64,000 bases of DNA, from contig CM045998.1 in NCBI GenBank assembly GCA_025175895.1, forward strand, positions 18,833,153 through 18,897,152. The letters run 5' to 3'. Under the pieces are notes generated by a model. That model made no database searches. It had not been told where the DNA came from and saw only the letters and a list, made by a program, of their open reading frames with translations. The stretch comes from Wurfbainia villosa. Lineage: Eukaryota; Streptophyta; Magnoliopsida; Zingiberales; Zingiberaceae. A program made the translations under genes and the position numbers. Below are positions 20,877-32,039 of this stretch, piece after piece (position 1 is the first letter of the stretch; every line of letters starts with the position of its first letter).

Positions 20877-23800
20877 TTCTCCCCCACTAATAAAAATTTG
20901 GCCCCTAAATTTCTGACTCATGTACGAGTACGAGATGTCACAACAACCATCTCAAGTATCTGGAGAAAAGTCACACACCTCAGTGACTAAGTGGGGGTAC
21001 TGAGCTTGAATATTATTTTTTAACCCTCACATAATCTCTAAAATCTACCACATATACTCTCAACAAACCTTCTAAAGTATGAACAATACCTTTATATTGA
21101 CCATCTATCAAAAGGTAAATAATTGTACCAGAGTGGAGCTCTATATCCATGACATGTTGGAAACTTTACCAGAATCGTAAGATGAATCATGAATCACTAT
21201 CGTAAATGATACTCAAGGATACTCCATGGATATAATTTCGTCAAGCGATCCAATGAAATCCATCTTACAGCTCGAAAGAAAATGAGCGGACCTAGCTAAT
21301 CGATCATCAATTACCCAAATCACATCAAATCCTTTTCGAATTCTAGATACTCTCCCAAGATAGTCCATCAAACTAGGCTCTTATTTCCATCTCTGTACGT
21401 AACCCTACCAATCACGATATTCCGCCTTTACTTGTTAGCAAACCAATATCAAACTACGAAATCAACCATGTCCTACATGTCGTTCCACCGCCATGAACAT
21501 TTTGAAACTCACTATTTTCGGATACACTCTGAATATATCACCAGTCTCTAATGACAAGTCCCCTAAAACAACTCTTCCTAAATCGAATGCAACTCTGTAA
21601 CCCACTATTCTCCTTGGAAATAGAGAATTCCTTTCTCACAAGAGAAATCAATCTACTATCCAAAATCCACTCTGTCACACAGAATTGGAAGTGACTGGGA
21701 GACTATAGTTATCAATATTCCTTGCTGCATCTGTTCGTGCTCCAACAACTCTATAGTAGCTACATAGTAGTTAGCCACAACTCCATGAGCACTCATGCTC
21801 CACACATCCACAAAATAGGATAGTATATGCTAAATCCACGTCATGTATATGACTGCTTTTCTCGTAGTCTCTCAACTGACGTAAGCATAAGATACATCTC
21901 ATACAACTGTATCGAAATTGCTCTAATCCCTAAAATGATCCATCTGTATACAGAACCTGTCCATCCACACTGGAAAGACTAACTCACACTGATGCAAAAG
22001 TTAACCACCATATAGGCCCTGAAACCTAGCTTCACAAGCTTCTGACCAAGTGATTTCCATCGCCTTCTTGGTCCAACAAATCAACGACGTAGTAATGATA
22101 GAGCATCCTATCCACATCTACGGTATTAGCCAACCAATCCAGGGAAACCACAACTTCCCTTACGATTGCAAATATATCATCCACAGATATGATGACAACC
22201 GATCTCAAATACTCCAAGAGTACTTGATTCCTCAAGTCCATGAACGACCAAGTCGTTAATGAGTCTAACCATACTATTAAAAACTAATAAAATTCATACC
22301 AAATATGAAATATCATCTTCTACACACCTGCCTTCTGTTTATTCTAAGCTGATGATATATCAATCTTCACACCGACAATGATAATTGTATGACACCAAGT
22401 CACTACAATATCAACACACCAATCATAAATTAACCCTAGAGTATACACAGGTGTCCTTTAAGCTGATCTAGATAGATCATCTATCTACAACGAAGGATAT
22501 TCATTCCCAACAACTACTGCATCTGATCATCGATAATCGATGCATAACCTCAAAGGTTCATCTTTCTTTTAACAAAGAGTTCCAGATCTTCTCAAGAGAG
22601 ACACTGGGATAGATAAATATCCTATCCAACACCTTCTAAAATCACAACTTACATTCTTCCAATTCCCATAGTGTTTAGTAACATTGATGCCAATAAAAAT
22701 ACCACCCGGTATGGGGTCTACAATATCGAAACTATCTCTGAAATCACTCCGATCACATACTCCACTTGCCTATGCAGTGGTAAGCCTAGGAGTTCATTCG
22801 AAACTACATCCGAATACCCTCGGATTATACGCACATCTAAAAGATATAGTATACCATCATTTCAACAATTTAACTATCCATAAGGATATGACTATAGTAG
22901 AGGTATGTCTAGCAAAGGCTAAGGGTATCCCTTGACTTCTTGGTTGTTTATCAACATCTTACCTGACGATAGAGAAAAATCACCAACCCACAAGTCAATG
23001 TATAGGAACCCTTCTAATCCTATCTAAGAATGTTCTAGACCTAGCTATTTGTAACTACCAATATCTCTCGATATATCCACAAATAGAGTAACCTAAAGTA
23101 ATACTCCAAATTACAAATTCTTCGGTCTTCTATACCTCTTCTCGAGTAATCATGTAAACTCGCCCAACATCTGTTCTTGACGGCTGAGCTCATGTAGCTG
23201 CAAAAGACTACCATGGAGGAACTGAAGTCAATTGCTGAGCTGAGATACAATACCCAAAGTGACTGCAATGGAGATGGTAAACACTGTTGCACTGCTAATG
23301 AGTACACCACCGATTGTGAAGTACTGAATAGCTGTCAACATCGTAGCATGCTCCAACTCTGCAAATAGTATAACTACAAATGGAGAATATAACATAGATA
23401 CGACCATATATCTTCGTAAACTCTCTCCTTTATACAAAACATAACCACACCTATGGAGGTAACAGTTGTCATCTGGACATTTGAGTCTTCTAAGATGTCT
23501 TCTGTCGATACTACAGAGTAACTCGCTTCCCCTGGAGGGAAGCATCTAGGAAACTCCACTATGTTTGAGGTAATAGATCGCTACTGATGTGATAATCTAC
23601 TCTTCTGTGATGATCTCGACTTTTGAGGTTGTGGATTGTCCTCTCGAAAGCATCATCCATAGTCTTCAACTGAGTCTTCAAAGTACATTCTCTTCATCAT
23701 ATATACCGATTATCTACTATAGAAGCAGATAAAATGCTCAATTTGATAATCTGACTTTGCATGTCGTCGTGACCCACACTGCACACACACAATCCCTTCG

Positions 23801-23971
23801 GAGTCTTTTGTCTGAGTTCACTAATAAACATAAGAAGATGCTGATGATCTGCAGTCAGTCTTCTATGATTGGAAAACTCTCCAATAGTCACTCGTGGCCC
23901 ATGACTCCAATCTTGCTCCTTTTGTCCAACATTCAGAGACTTCTAATTCTAATAATTTGACTTGCAATGTC
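20877..23971 (-). pseudogene. Gyp2 internal region, decayed pol
   Basis: No reading frame longer than about 105 codons survives. On the minus strand at about 21060-21180 the translation follows the end of a gypsy integrase core (FW-S-Q, then IELHSGT where functional copies have T-L-STA-HPQTDGQ), with stops and substitutions. The region is clearly homologous to Gyp4 60016 onward, including shared wrong residues. It is interrupted by solo LTR TG2 at 23972 and resumes at 25225. Confidence 0.65.
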
Positions 23972-24427
23972 TGTTAGGGAAATCAACCCATGTGATATGG
24001 TTTTGATGTGTGTGGCAAAGGATTTAAGTTAGGATTGTTATGGATTTAATATGTGTGTTGAAGTCATGCAGGACTTAGTAATTCACATAAGGATGACGAT
24101 AGAATTGGCAAGATTCACCATCTCATGACTCGGTCCTTGAGTTGGTGAAAGATGCATTGCGGAAGTCGTGCGCTTGGTAAATCTGAGGGACCGTCGGACG
24201 AGGAGCATTGGAGTGAAGCCGAAGGAAGTAGACTTCAGGGCGAGACGCGAAGGATGGCGCTGCAAAGCCGTGCGCTTGGTGCATCCGAGGGACGTGGTCG
24301 GACGAAGAGAACTTAAAGGCGAGGGACTCCAAGGGAATGAGAGTGAGCGATTGTAACCCGGGATGGGATAGCTCGTAGGTAAACTTGGTCAAATGGCTAA
24401 GTGTCGGATGGGTGTTTCTAGACACCA

Positions 24428-24767
24428 ATCGACTGCTATAGGTAGTAGTCGACTGATCCAAGTCGACTAGAGACTCGACTGGTGTTTGAGTACAAGTTCT
24501 GGCCGAAAAGTTGACTGCCGGTTCGTGGCAGTCGACTGCTAGCTTCTTCAGTCGACTGCCAAGTGGAGCAGTCGACTGATGTCAAGGGTTTCCTACACAG
24601 AATGTTGGAGAGTCGACTACTTTCTACGAGCACTCGACTGTTGGCTCTATCAGTCGACTGATGGGAAGATCAGTCGACTGATGTGGGAGCCGTTGGTTAA
24701 AATCCAACGTGGAAGAAGTTGTTGCGAGGCAATGGCTACAACATCAGTTGACTGCAGTCGACTGCTG
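24428..24767 (+). promoter_or_regulatory. AGTCGACTG palindrome cluster, solo LTR
   Basis: Many intact or one-off copies of CAGTCGACTG lie in 340 bp that end about 33 bp upstream of the TATA box at 24800. The position is that of a proximal enhancer in U3. No function is known to me; a binding site for a dimeric factor is inferred from the palindrome and its repetition. Confidence 0.6.
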
Positions 24768-24799
24768 CTGGCTCAACGAGAAGAATGACCCCCCTTCCC

Positions 24800-24805
24800 T
24801 ATAAG
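24800..24805 (+). promoter_or_regulatory. TATA box of solo LTR TG2
   Basis: TATAAG within CCCTATAAGAAG, at the position equivalent to CTATAAAAA of the other family members. Confidence 0.5.
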
Positions 24806-25224
24806 AAGAAGCCCTTGGACACTTGGGGAGCCTAATGCTTCTACTCTAAACATCTCCCAAAGTGCCCAAACAAATTTCCTCCTCTTCCTTGAGTTTATTT
24901 CAATCATATTGTAAGAGGAGTGATTTCTTGTAAGAAAGGTTACCTCCACCTAGCTTGGTGCAAAGGAGAGAATAGTGAATTGGTTAAGGCGTTATTCACC
25001 TTGGAATGAATCGGGTCGTGGATTAGCGGTAAGGGTCATGAACCACGTTACGACTTCTTGTTAGCGTTTGTGGTCTCTTTTACTTCTTGCATTTACTTAA
25101 TTGTCTTAGATTTTATTATTCTATTATGCTAATCGTAATCGTAGACATGCAAGAACGAACGATGTCCACCGTACGCAATAAAAGGCTATTCACCCCCCTC
25201 TAGCCGGTCATCGACAATCCAACA

Positions 25225-25448
25225 ATGTCTACTTATCAAATCTTCAACTCTTAAAACACTTGCTACGGAGTCATTTCTATACACATGACTCGGTATAATG
25301 CCTTTCGATAGGATCTAGTAGGAGATCCAAACATCCTGATCAAGATGTCAGCCAATAAAATATGGGTGGCCAAACCAACCCAATCACATTCTTGAGCTAT
25401 TAGGTGGTCGTAACCCTCGCAAGTCTAACGACTCTGCATGATACCTTC
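25225..25448 (-). pseudogene. Gyp2 internal region, continued
   Basis: The sequence joins to 23971 once TG2 and one TSD copy are removed. No usable reading frame. It ends where the TG3 LTR starts at 25449 (left flank CCTTC). Confidence 0.55.
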
Positions 25449-25712
25449 TGTTGGATCGAAATGAAATGCTAGAGGGGGGTGAATAGCGTTCGTGAAAACT
25501 TTTCTTTTTCGACGATTAAAACCAAGTACATAGAGGAAAACTAAAAGATAAACACAAGAAAGACACAAAGCTTTTTTACTTGGTTCACAGCCCACCGACT
25601 GCTAATCCAAGGCCCTGCGATCCTTGATCGCTTTCGAAGGGCAATCACTAAAAGTCTCTTCCTCGTTGGAGGTAAGAGACAAGACGATTACAATGATTAT
25701 AAGGCCAGTAAC
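25449..25712 (-). mobile_element. TG3: LTR of a gag-only-family relative, left part
   Basis: It begins TGTTGGATCGAAATG and continues GCTAGAGGGGGGTGAATAGC, the signature of the TG LTRs. The R/U5 stem-loop is present as CTTGG (25579-25583) with CCAAG (25607-25611), a compensatory variant of CGTGG/CCACG. It is cut by Cop1 at 25713 and resumes at 35012. Confidence 0.75.
25579..25611 (-). other. R/U5 stem-loop of TG3 with compensatory change
   Basis: Outer arms CTTGG and CCAAG enclose TTCAC...CTGCTAAT, matching the position of CGTGG and CCACG in TG1 and TG4. The inner CGGC/GCCG stem is not preserved. Confidence 0.5.
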
Positions 25713-26638
25713 TGTTGGGATGTATACTGAAAGCCTAGCTCTTTTGTATGAACATCTTTATTTTGAAATAAGAATCACATGATCATTGTTTGCACGTTAT
25801 ATTTATATGTGTGCATATTGCCTAATATTTTACATTGTAGATAACATGGTGCCTGGGTGCGGAACAGAAGATCATGTTATCAGTCCCTTGTAGAATATAA
25901 GTAGAGGCTCACAACCAAGATGGTTTTGGACAAACCATTGGCATGGTTGTAGTGTAGCTTGGTATTGTTTTATCTTGAACATAGAGTTACACTAGTACAC
26001 TTAGGTGTATTGAGCAGGACCCACATAGAGGTGATTCAATTTATTGCTGGCTGCATAATTGAATCGGACCTCGGATATTATGTTGTACATGCTCTTAATC
26101 CCGATATAATAACGGGCACATGTACTTAATATTTATTTCTTTGATTTACCAGATGGTGAGATTTCTATGGATTAAATCAATATGCCCGGTAAGTTGGGAA
26201 ATGATATTATTTACATGGTGTGCCGTTGATTATAGGAGGAATCCGTGTCCTATGTATTAGGTTGATGATGTCCCCTTGAGGAGCTCATAAGGTTCATCAT
26301 GTAAACCCTGCAGGTTGACTTAGTCAACATGATGATAAGGTTGAGTGGTACTACTCGAGGAGTTAGATGTTAATTAATTGATGGTCAGTAAATCAATTAA
26401 TTGACGAACATTCAATATCTTAAACACGGGGAGATGGATGTACAAATAATATATGGAGCCTATATTAATTTATGGGGGTTGGTGAGGTAGTTCGATGATG
26501 ATCCTCTAGTGGAATGGAACATCATTGATGGATCAAGTTTGTGTGGTTCCGATCCATCGGGTGGCCAAGACCCAACTCCTCCTCATGGTCCCTATCGTAG
26601 CCTAATATAAACCTCATGAAGTCTAGATCAAATAATGG

Positions 26639-26871
26639 AAAACAAATCTCTAGATCCGACGGTTGGGATTAAATTCCTAGACCCGACGGTGGAGATTAAA
26701 TCTCTAGATCCGACGGTTGGGATTAAATTCCTAGAACCGACGGTAGAGATTAAATCTCTAGATCCGACGGTTGGGATTAAAACCCTAGAACCGACGGTTG
26801 AGATTAAATCTCTAGATCCGACGATTGAGATTAAAACCCTAGAACCGACGGTGGAGATTAAACCAAGGCCT
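26639..26871 (+). repeat. 27-bp minisatellite in Cop1 5' LTR
   Basis: Eight 27-bp units alternate between two types (LDPTVGIK and LEPTVEIK when translated) and stay in one open frame of 81 codons (26635-26880). The same array and frame exist in the 3' LTR. Because 27 is a multiple of three, unit number can change without closing the frame, so openness alone is not evidence of a protein. Confidence 0.85.
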
Positions 26872-26883
26872 AAACCCTAACTC

Positions 26884-26890
26884 TATAAAA
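26884..26890 (+). promoter_or_regulatory. TATA box of Cop1 5' LTR
   Basis: TATAAAA in ACTCTATAAAAGGGTGG just after the minisatellite. It is preserved in the 3' LTR (33805-33811). Confidence 0.7.
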
Positions 26891-26997
26891 GGGTGGCTAT
26901 GGGTTGGGCGGCAACAAGTTTTAGAGGTTGGATGATGGATGCTAAGGAGATTAGGGTTTAGCCTCCAATTGCTTGGGCGACAAGCAACCCTAGGAGG

Positions 26998-27338
26998 AAA
27001 CCCTAATTAGGGTTTGGCTCTTTTGGGTTGGGCGGCCAAGGTGAGGAAGAAGAGTGGGCGGCAACCTATGGAGGAGCTTGTCTTCTTCCATGGAGGTGGC
27101 TAGCTCCTAGATCTCTTCTCTCCACCATGCTTGGGCGGCAAGGAACCCTATGGAGGAAACCCTAATTTGATTAGGGTTTTGGCTCCTTTGCATGGGCGGC
27201 CATGGATGGGAATGAAGGTTGGGCGGCCACTTGTGGAGGAGTTTGTCTTCTTCCTTGGAGGTGGCTAGCTCCTAGATATCTTCTCTCCACCATGGTTGGG
27301 CGGCAAGAAAGCCTAAGGAGAAACCCTAATTAGGGTTT
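26998..27338 (+). repeat. Telobox-type palindromes in Cop1 5' LTR
   Basis: AAACCCTAATTAGGGTTT, a perfect 18-bp palindrome of two AAACCCTAA motifs, occurs at 26998-27015 and 27321-27338. A spaced version (AAACCCTAATTTGATTAGGGTTT type) lies between them near 27160. The second palindrome is embedded in a near-perfect 40-bp inverted repeat. All lie downstream of the TATA box, hence in the transcribed LTR part. Confidence 0.75.
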
Positions 27339-28113
27339 CCTCCTTAGGTTGGGCGGCTAGGGATTGCAAGGAAGTTTGGCGGCAACTATAGGAGAGGAGG
27401 TCTTCTTCTTCCTAGGGTGTGGCCGACTCCTTCCTCTATTCCCTCCACCGTGGCCGGGGCCCAACATATTCCTTTTCTCCTATTCACTCCATCTTGGCCG
27501 ACGGCACCAAAACTAGGGTTTGTCCCTAGTTCGGTTCCTTGGTTGTTTCCATATTATTCTCTCTATTCTTGGGGCCGGCGGCATCAACCCTTTGTGGATT
27601 GGTGGTTGGCTCAAGCAAGAAGGGAAAGAGAGTTCTTCATTCTTTGGATTGAAGAAGATCTAGGAAGCTTCAACTTGTGGAGGATCTTCGCCCACACGAA
27701 GTCTACAAGGAGGTTAGGACATACGATAGAAGATCAAGAGATATAAAAGTTTCACAACTTTTATTATTGTTCTTTTCATGTTCTTATTTGATATGCTAGC
27801 TTATGTTCATTATGTTAGTATATGTTGATTATACTAGTTTGCATTTGCATGTATTTGTATAATCATGGACCCCGATAAGAAACACAAAAACCGGTGATCC
27901 GTCCGTCGTCTCTTCCACGGCTAACCGACTAGAAGAGTTGTGTTGCTTGAACAACTAGTTTGTTCAAGCGATCTCTCAAGTCGTTAGCACGACGACGAAT
28001 TGGTTGTGCTTAGGAAACTCATCCCATCCGGATTAGTTTTCATTAGTGAAAATTTTAATCCGGGGACATGGGAGCCTATGAGCATTCCGAGAAATAGCAC
28101 GATTGCCAATAAG

Positions 28114-28126
28114 TGGTATCAGAGCC
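28114..28126 (+). other. Cop1 primer-binding site
   Basis: TGGTATCAGAGCC lies two bases after the 5' LTR and matches the initiator-Met tRNA 3' end. Confidence 0.9.
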
Positions 28127-28610
28127 ACGGTTTCCGGTTTTGTGTGTTTTGGATTCGGTTACTTTCACGTATTTATCATATATTGTGTATTCCGGATAAT
28201 AGTAGGATGTGCGTAGGCTAACTTTTTGGTTGCAGGCATAAGATCCAACTATTATGGCTATATATGTGTGTATGTGATTGCATGTGTGTGTGATTGTATA
28301 TTATTTGAATCCTCGGGGTTGACGAGGCTAGATTAGTATTTAATTTTTGTAATTAAATACGGCATTGTTTATCCGCTCATTTTAGTTTACTTTCGATCTA
28401 TATTATTTGTACACTCCTTCGTGGAGTATAGGATCGATGGATGTAAATTAAAATGTTTTATCTCGGCTCGGAACTCTTTGGTGACTTGCGCACGGGAAAA
28501 GATGGAGCGGACGAGGTGGCGACACGACGGGACGCATATTGGAGAACAATGCCATAATAGTTGGAAAAATTCTGATTTTTCCATATTTATTGCTGATTTG
28601 TTTTATATGC

Positions 28611-29662
28611 ATGTTGTGTGTGCTTGAAAATTCCTCATTTTCAATTTACTAAGTGGGAGAGGGATATTTTAATTAATTCCCGCGGCCTCCATTACAATTT
28701 GACGTGTGATGCAACAAACTTGTGTGTCGGCTCTGAGTGCCTTCCTCCCTGCGGATGAGTTTGTTTGCGGATCACTAGGTCAAATAATGGTTATAGGAAA
28801 TTATCTAGGAGCGTGTGTACTTCCACAGCGGTAAGACACATAATCCAAAATAATTTCCTTAGTACCGTGTAATGGTGCACACTTAGATGCAAATAAAAGT
28901 AGTTTTATTTGTAGGGCCGAAGAGAAACCAACTATTAATTTTATTTGTCAAAAAGTAAGGTTGACAAGATAATAAAATTAATGGGTTAAACCTCCTCTTA
29001 CAAATGTAGAATTCGTATACGTCCACACAGCGTGGCATGCGATATTCTCGGTGTTTGAGGTGTTGGTTGATTTCAAAATTTTATTGTTTGAGGAATCAAT
29101 AATTTTTTGAAATCTACAGTAATAATAAGCATGCTGTGTGTGCTTGAAAATTCCTCATTTTCAATTTACTAAGTGGGAGAGGGATATTTTAATTAATTCC
29201 CGCGGCCTCCATTACAATTTGACATGTGATGCAACAAACTTGCGTGTCGGCTCTGAGTGCCTTCCTCCCTGTGGATGAGTTTGTTTGTGGATCACTAGGT
29301 CAAATAATGGTTATAGAAAATTATCTAGGAGCGTGTGTACTTCCACAGTGGTAAGGCACATAATCCGAAATAATTCCCTTAGTATCGTGTAATGGTGCAC
29401 ACTTAGATGCAAATATAAAGTATCCTCCCCATCGGAGTCACTGCTTTTATTTGTAGGGCCAAAGAGGAACCAACTATTAATTTTATTTGTCAAAAAGTAA
29501 GGTTGACAAGATAATAAAATTAATGGGTAAAACCTCCTCTTACAAATGTAGAATTCGTATACGTCCACACTGCGTGGCATGCGATATTCTCGGTGTTTTG
29601 AGGTGTTGGTTGATTTCGAAATTTTATTGTTAGAGGAATCAATAATTTTTTTGAAATCTAAA
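28611..29662 (+). repeat. Direct duplication of about 520 bp in the Cop1 leader
   Basis: Two diverged copies (about 28611-29119 and 29131-29662) share TGTGTGCTTGAAAATTCCTC at a spacing of 520 bp. Each contains CTAAGTGGGAGAGGGAT, which looks like a polypurine tract. No gene is visible in this noncoding leader. Confidence 0.8.
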
Positions 29663-29675
29663 GGAATGATCTATT

Positions 29676-30130
29676 GTGATTCTTAGGATTTTCAAAATGA
29701 CTTTCAGTCCACTTATTGTGATACTAAAGGAAATAAACTTACTGTACCCAAATAATGTTAATTGGAAAAGAATCCAGATATTGTCTTATATGCTAGGAAG
29801 TATGAGTATGCACTCTTCGAAGAGTATCCTCAAGCCATGGTTGCTCAAAAAGGTTTCTACTTCTAAGCCGAAAGGCAAGAAGAAGGAGAAACAAGGTGGA
29901 GCAAATGTGGTGGGAGGATCTCAAGGAAGAGTGAAGAAGCCGAAAGGTAAGTACTTCACTTACTAACAGGATGGACATTGGAAGAAGGACTGTCCCAGTC
30001 CAAAACAGAACAAAAGTATATCCTTTGGTCTAGTCGTTTAAACATGGGTAGTGGTGTTATCTACCGACACCTGGTGTGTAGATACAAGAGCCACTAATCA
30101 TGTCTGCAATATTTTGCAGGGGTTCCAGGA
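29676..30130 (+). pseudogene. gag: Cop1 gag C-terminus and protease relic
   Basis: The frame to 29966 ends in the lysine-rich region before the zinc knuckle. The knuckle is broken: its first cysteine is replaced by tyrosine and the second by a stop codon, leaving only QDGHWKKDCPS. The protease motif follows near 30070 as WCVDTRATNH, where the catalytic DTG has become DTR. Both changes abolish function. Confidence 0.7.
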
Positions 30131-30422
30131 AACCCGATGACTAGCTAAAGGGGATATTACTATTTACTTGGGCAATGCCATGAAGATGGCGGCTATTGCA
30201 GTGGGAGATGTTTTATTTATCTTTTGAGAAAAATAAAGGTTTTGGTTCTTAAGAATTTCCTTTATGTACCCTTATTTAGAAAGAATTGATTTCGGTTTCT
30301 AAATAGTTTTTGGATGGATAATCTATTTCTTTTCATGACAGATTTGTTATAAAAGGAATAGGGACATTATCTATTCAGGTGCATAGATAGGAAATTTATA
30401 ACTTGAACCACAAGCTCCCACG

Positions 30423-30990
30423 ATGCAAATAGAAGTTAATAACTCATCTTCTAATTCCAATAAGAGAAAAGAACCTTCGAAGATGAACCAAACATATCTT
30501 TGGCTTCTTAGGCTTGGTCACATTAACCTAAGCAGAATTCAAAGGTTGATAGCTGATGGACCTTTGGGTTCATTAGTGGTGGAGGATCTCCCAACCTACG
30601 AATCTTGCTTGGAGGGTAAGATGACCAAGAGGCCTTTTTAAGGCCAAGGGGTATAGAGCCAATGATTTGTTAGAAATGGTTCATTCTGATTTGTGAGGTC
30701 CTATGACTATCTAGGCAAGAGGTAATCTTGAATATTTCGTCTCTTTCATAGACGATTATTCAAGATATGGATGACACTACGATCTGATCATGGTGGTGAC
30801 AACCTCTTGGGAGAATTTAGGAACTACTTATCAGAGGTTGGGATTCAATCCCAAATGACTGCACCTGGCACACCCCAGCAGAACGGTGTAGCAGAGCGAA
30901 GGAATGGGACTCTTATGGAGATGGTTAGATCGATGATGAGTTATTCTGACTTGTTTTATAGTCCTAGAGATCAGAGGGTGATCGTTAACA
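30423..30990 (+). pseudogene. Cop1 integrase relic
   Basis: A 72-codon frame holds the HHCC zinc-binding region (LRLGHINLSRI, then ESCLEGKMTKRPF); its first histidine is replaced (TYLWLLRLGH). After several stops, FIDDYSRYG joins directly to LRSDHGGDN, so roughly 100 bp of the catalytic core is deleted. The stretch PGTPQQNGVAERRNGT with the third acidic residue survives. The order matches copia elements. Confidence 0.75.
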
Positions 30991-31149
30991 TGAATGCCAG
31001 ATTTCTAGAGGAAGAATATGTGATAAGCCACAAGCCCAAGGGTAAAATTGTTCTGGAGGAGTTAAAAAAGGGAAGTCACTTCTTTAGTACCGCCGGTACA
31101 AGAGGACATACCACATGTCACTGCACCGCGTGTCACAGAGGATACACAG

Positions 31150-32030
31150 AAGATACCTCGTCGTAGTGGGAGGGTTGTTAGACAACCTCTTAGATTCATG
31201 TTTTTGGACAAATCTTCTGATTTGGTCCCTAGCAAACATGAACCTGATCCCTAGACATACGACGAGGCAATCCAAGATATAAATACAACATCTTTGCAAA
31301 GTGCAATGAATACTGAGATTGAATCTATGGATTCAAGACAGGTCTGGGAGCTCTTATGCATAGCAACTCATATGGATTATGAGGTGTGACAGATGGATGT
31401 CAAGACAACATTCCTTAGTGGAAGTCTTGAGGAATCCATCTACATGAAGCGACCAGAGGGATTCATTGCTAAGGGCAAAGAGCGTTTTGTATATAAGCTT
31501 AATCGGTCCGTTAATGGACTGAAGCAAGCTTTGAAGTCTTGGGACATCCGCTTTGAGGAGGTAAATCCAGTCTTATGGATTTATTCAAAGTTCGGATGAG
31601 TCTTGTGTATATCAGAGATGTGACAGAAACGTAGTGGTATTTTGTACTATACGTAGATGGCATTTTGGTGGTTGGCGACAACATCGAAGTGTTATCAGAC
31701 GTAAGAGTATGGTTGTCCAAACAGTATGATATGAAGGACTTGGCAGAAGTGGGTCACAACCTTGGGGATCAAGGTTGTTGTGCTTATCCCAAGCTTCATA
31801 CAAAGACATGATGGTGGATCATTTTAGCATACAAAACTCCAAGAAGGGTTTTCTACCCTTCAGGCATGGAGTTCCTTTATCTAAGGAGATGTGTCCTAGA
31901 TCATCTGAGGTGATAAAGGAGCTGAAGGTGGTTCCTTATGCTTTGGCAGTAGGAAGCCTAATGTATGCTATGTATGAGACCAGATATCTGCTTTGCCATA
32001 AGCATGGTCAGCAAATATCAGAGTAATCCA
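31150..32030 (+). pseudogene. Cop1 reverse transcriptase relic
   Basis: Fragments in several frames include MDVKTTFLSGSLEESIYMKRPEGF and KLNRSVNGLKQA, typical of copia RT. The catalytic YVDD box is present as YVDG near 31650, losing one catalytic aspartate. The C-terminal part continues at 31775-32026 with LPFRHGVPLS and PYALAVGSLMYAM. Frameshifts separate the pieces. Confidence 0.8.
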
Positions 32031-32039
32031 GGACAGAGA

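Larger units (their letters stand above)
23972..25224 (+). mobile_element. TG2: solo LTR of the gag-only family
   Basis: 1,253 bp, TGTTAGGGAAATC to GACAATCCAACA, flanked by the perfect TSD ATGTC (23967-23971 and 25225-25229). It is homologous, in reverse orientation, to the TG1, TG4 and TG5 LTRs. No internal sequence remains, so the copy is the product of LTR-LTR recombination. It keeps about ten AGTCGACTG-type sites, a TATA box and the outer arms of the conserved stem-loop (25017-25021 with 25043-25047). Confidence 0.92.
25713..28111 (+). repeat. Cop1 5' LTR
   Basis: 2,399 bp. From 5' to 3' it holds U3, a 27-bp minisatellite (26639-26871), a TATA box, telobox-type palindromes and two to three degenerate copies of a unit of about 165 bp containing GGGCGGC and GAGGTGGCTAGCTCCTAG (about 27057-27400). 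Confidence 0.92.

Noticed and set aside
26640..27340. Interstitial telomere repeat
   Set aside because: AAACCCTA motifs are scattered within LTR sequence and are not tandem TTTAGGG repeats.
27417..27746. 109-codon frame in the Cop1 5' LTR
   Set aside because: Shorter and shifted in the 3' LTR (34270-34467); no recognisable protein.
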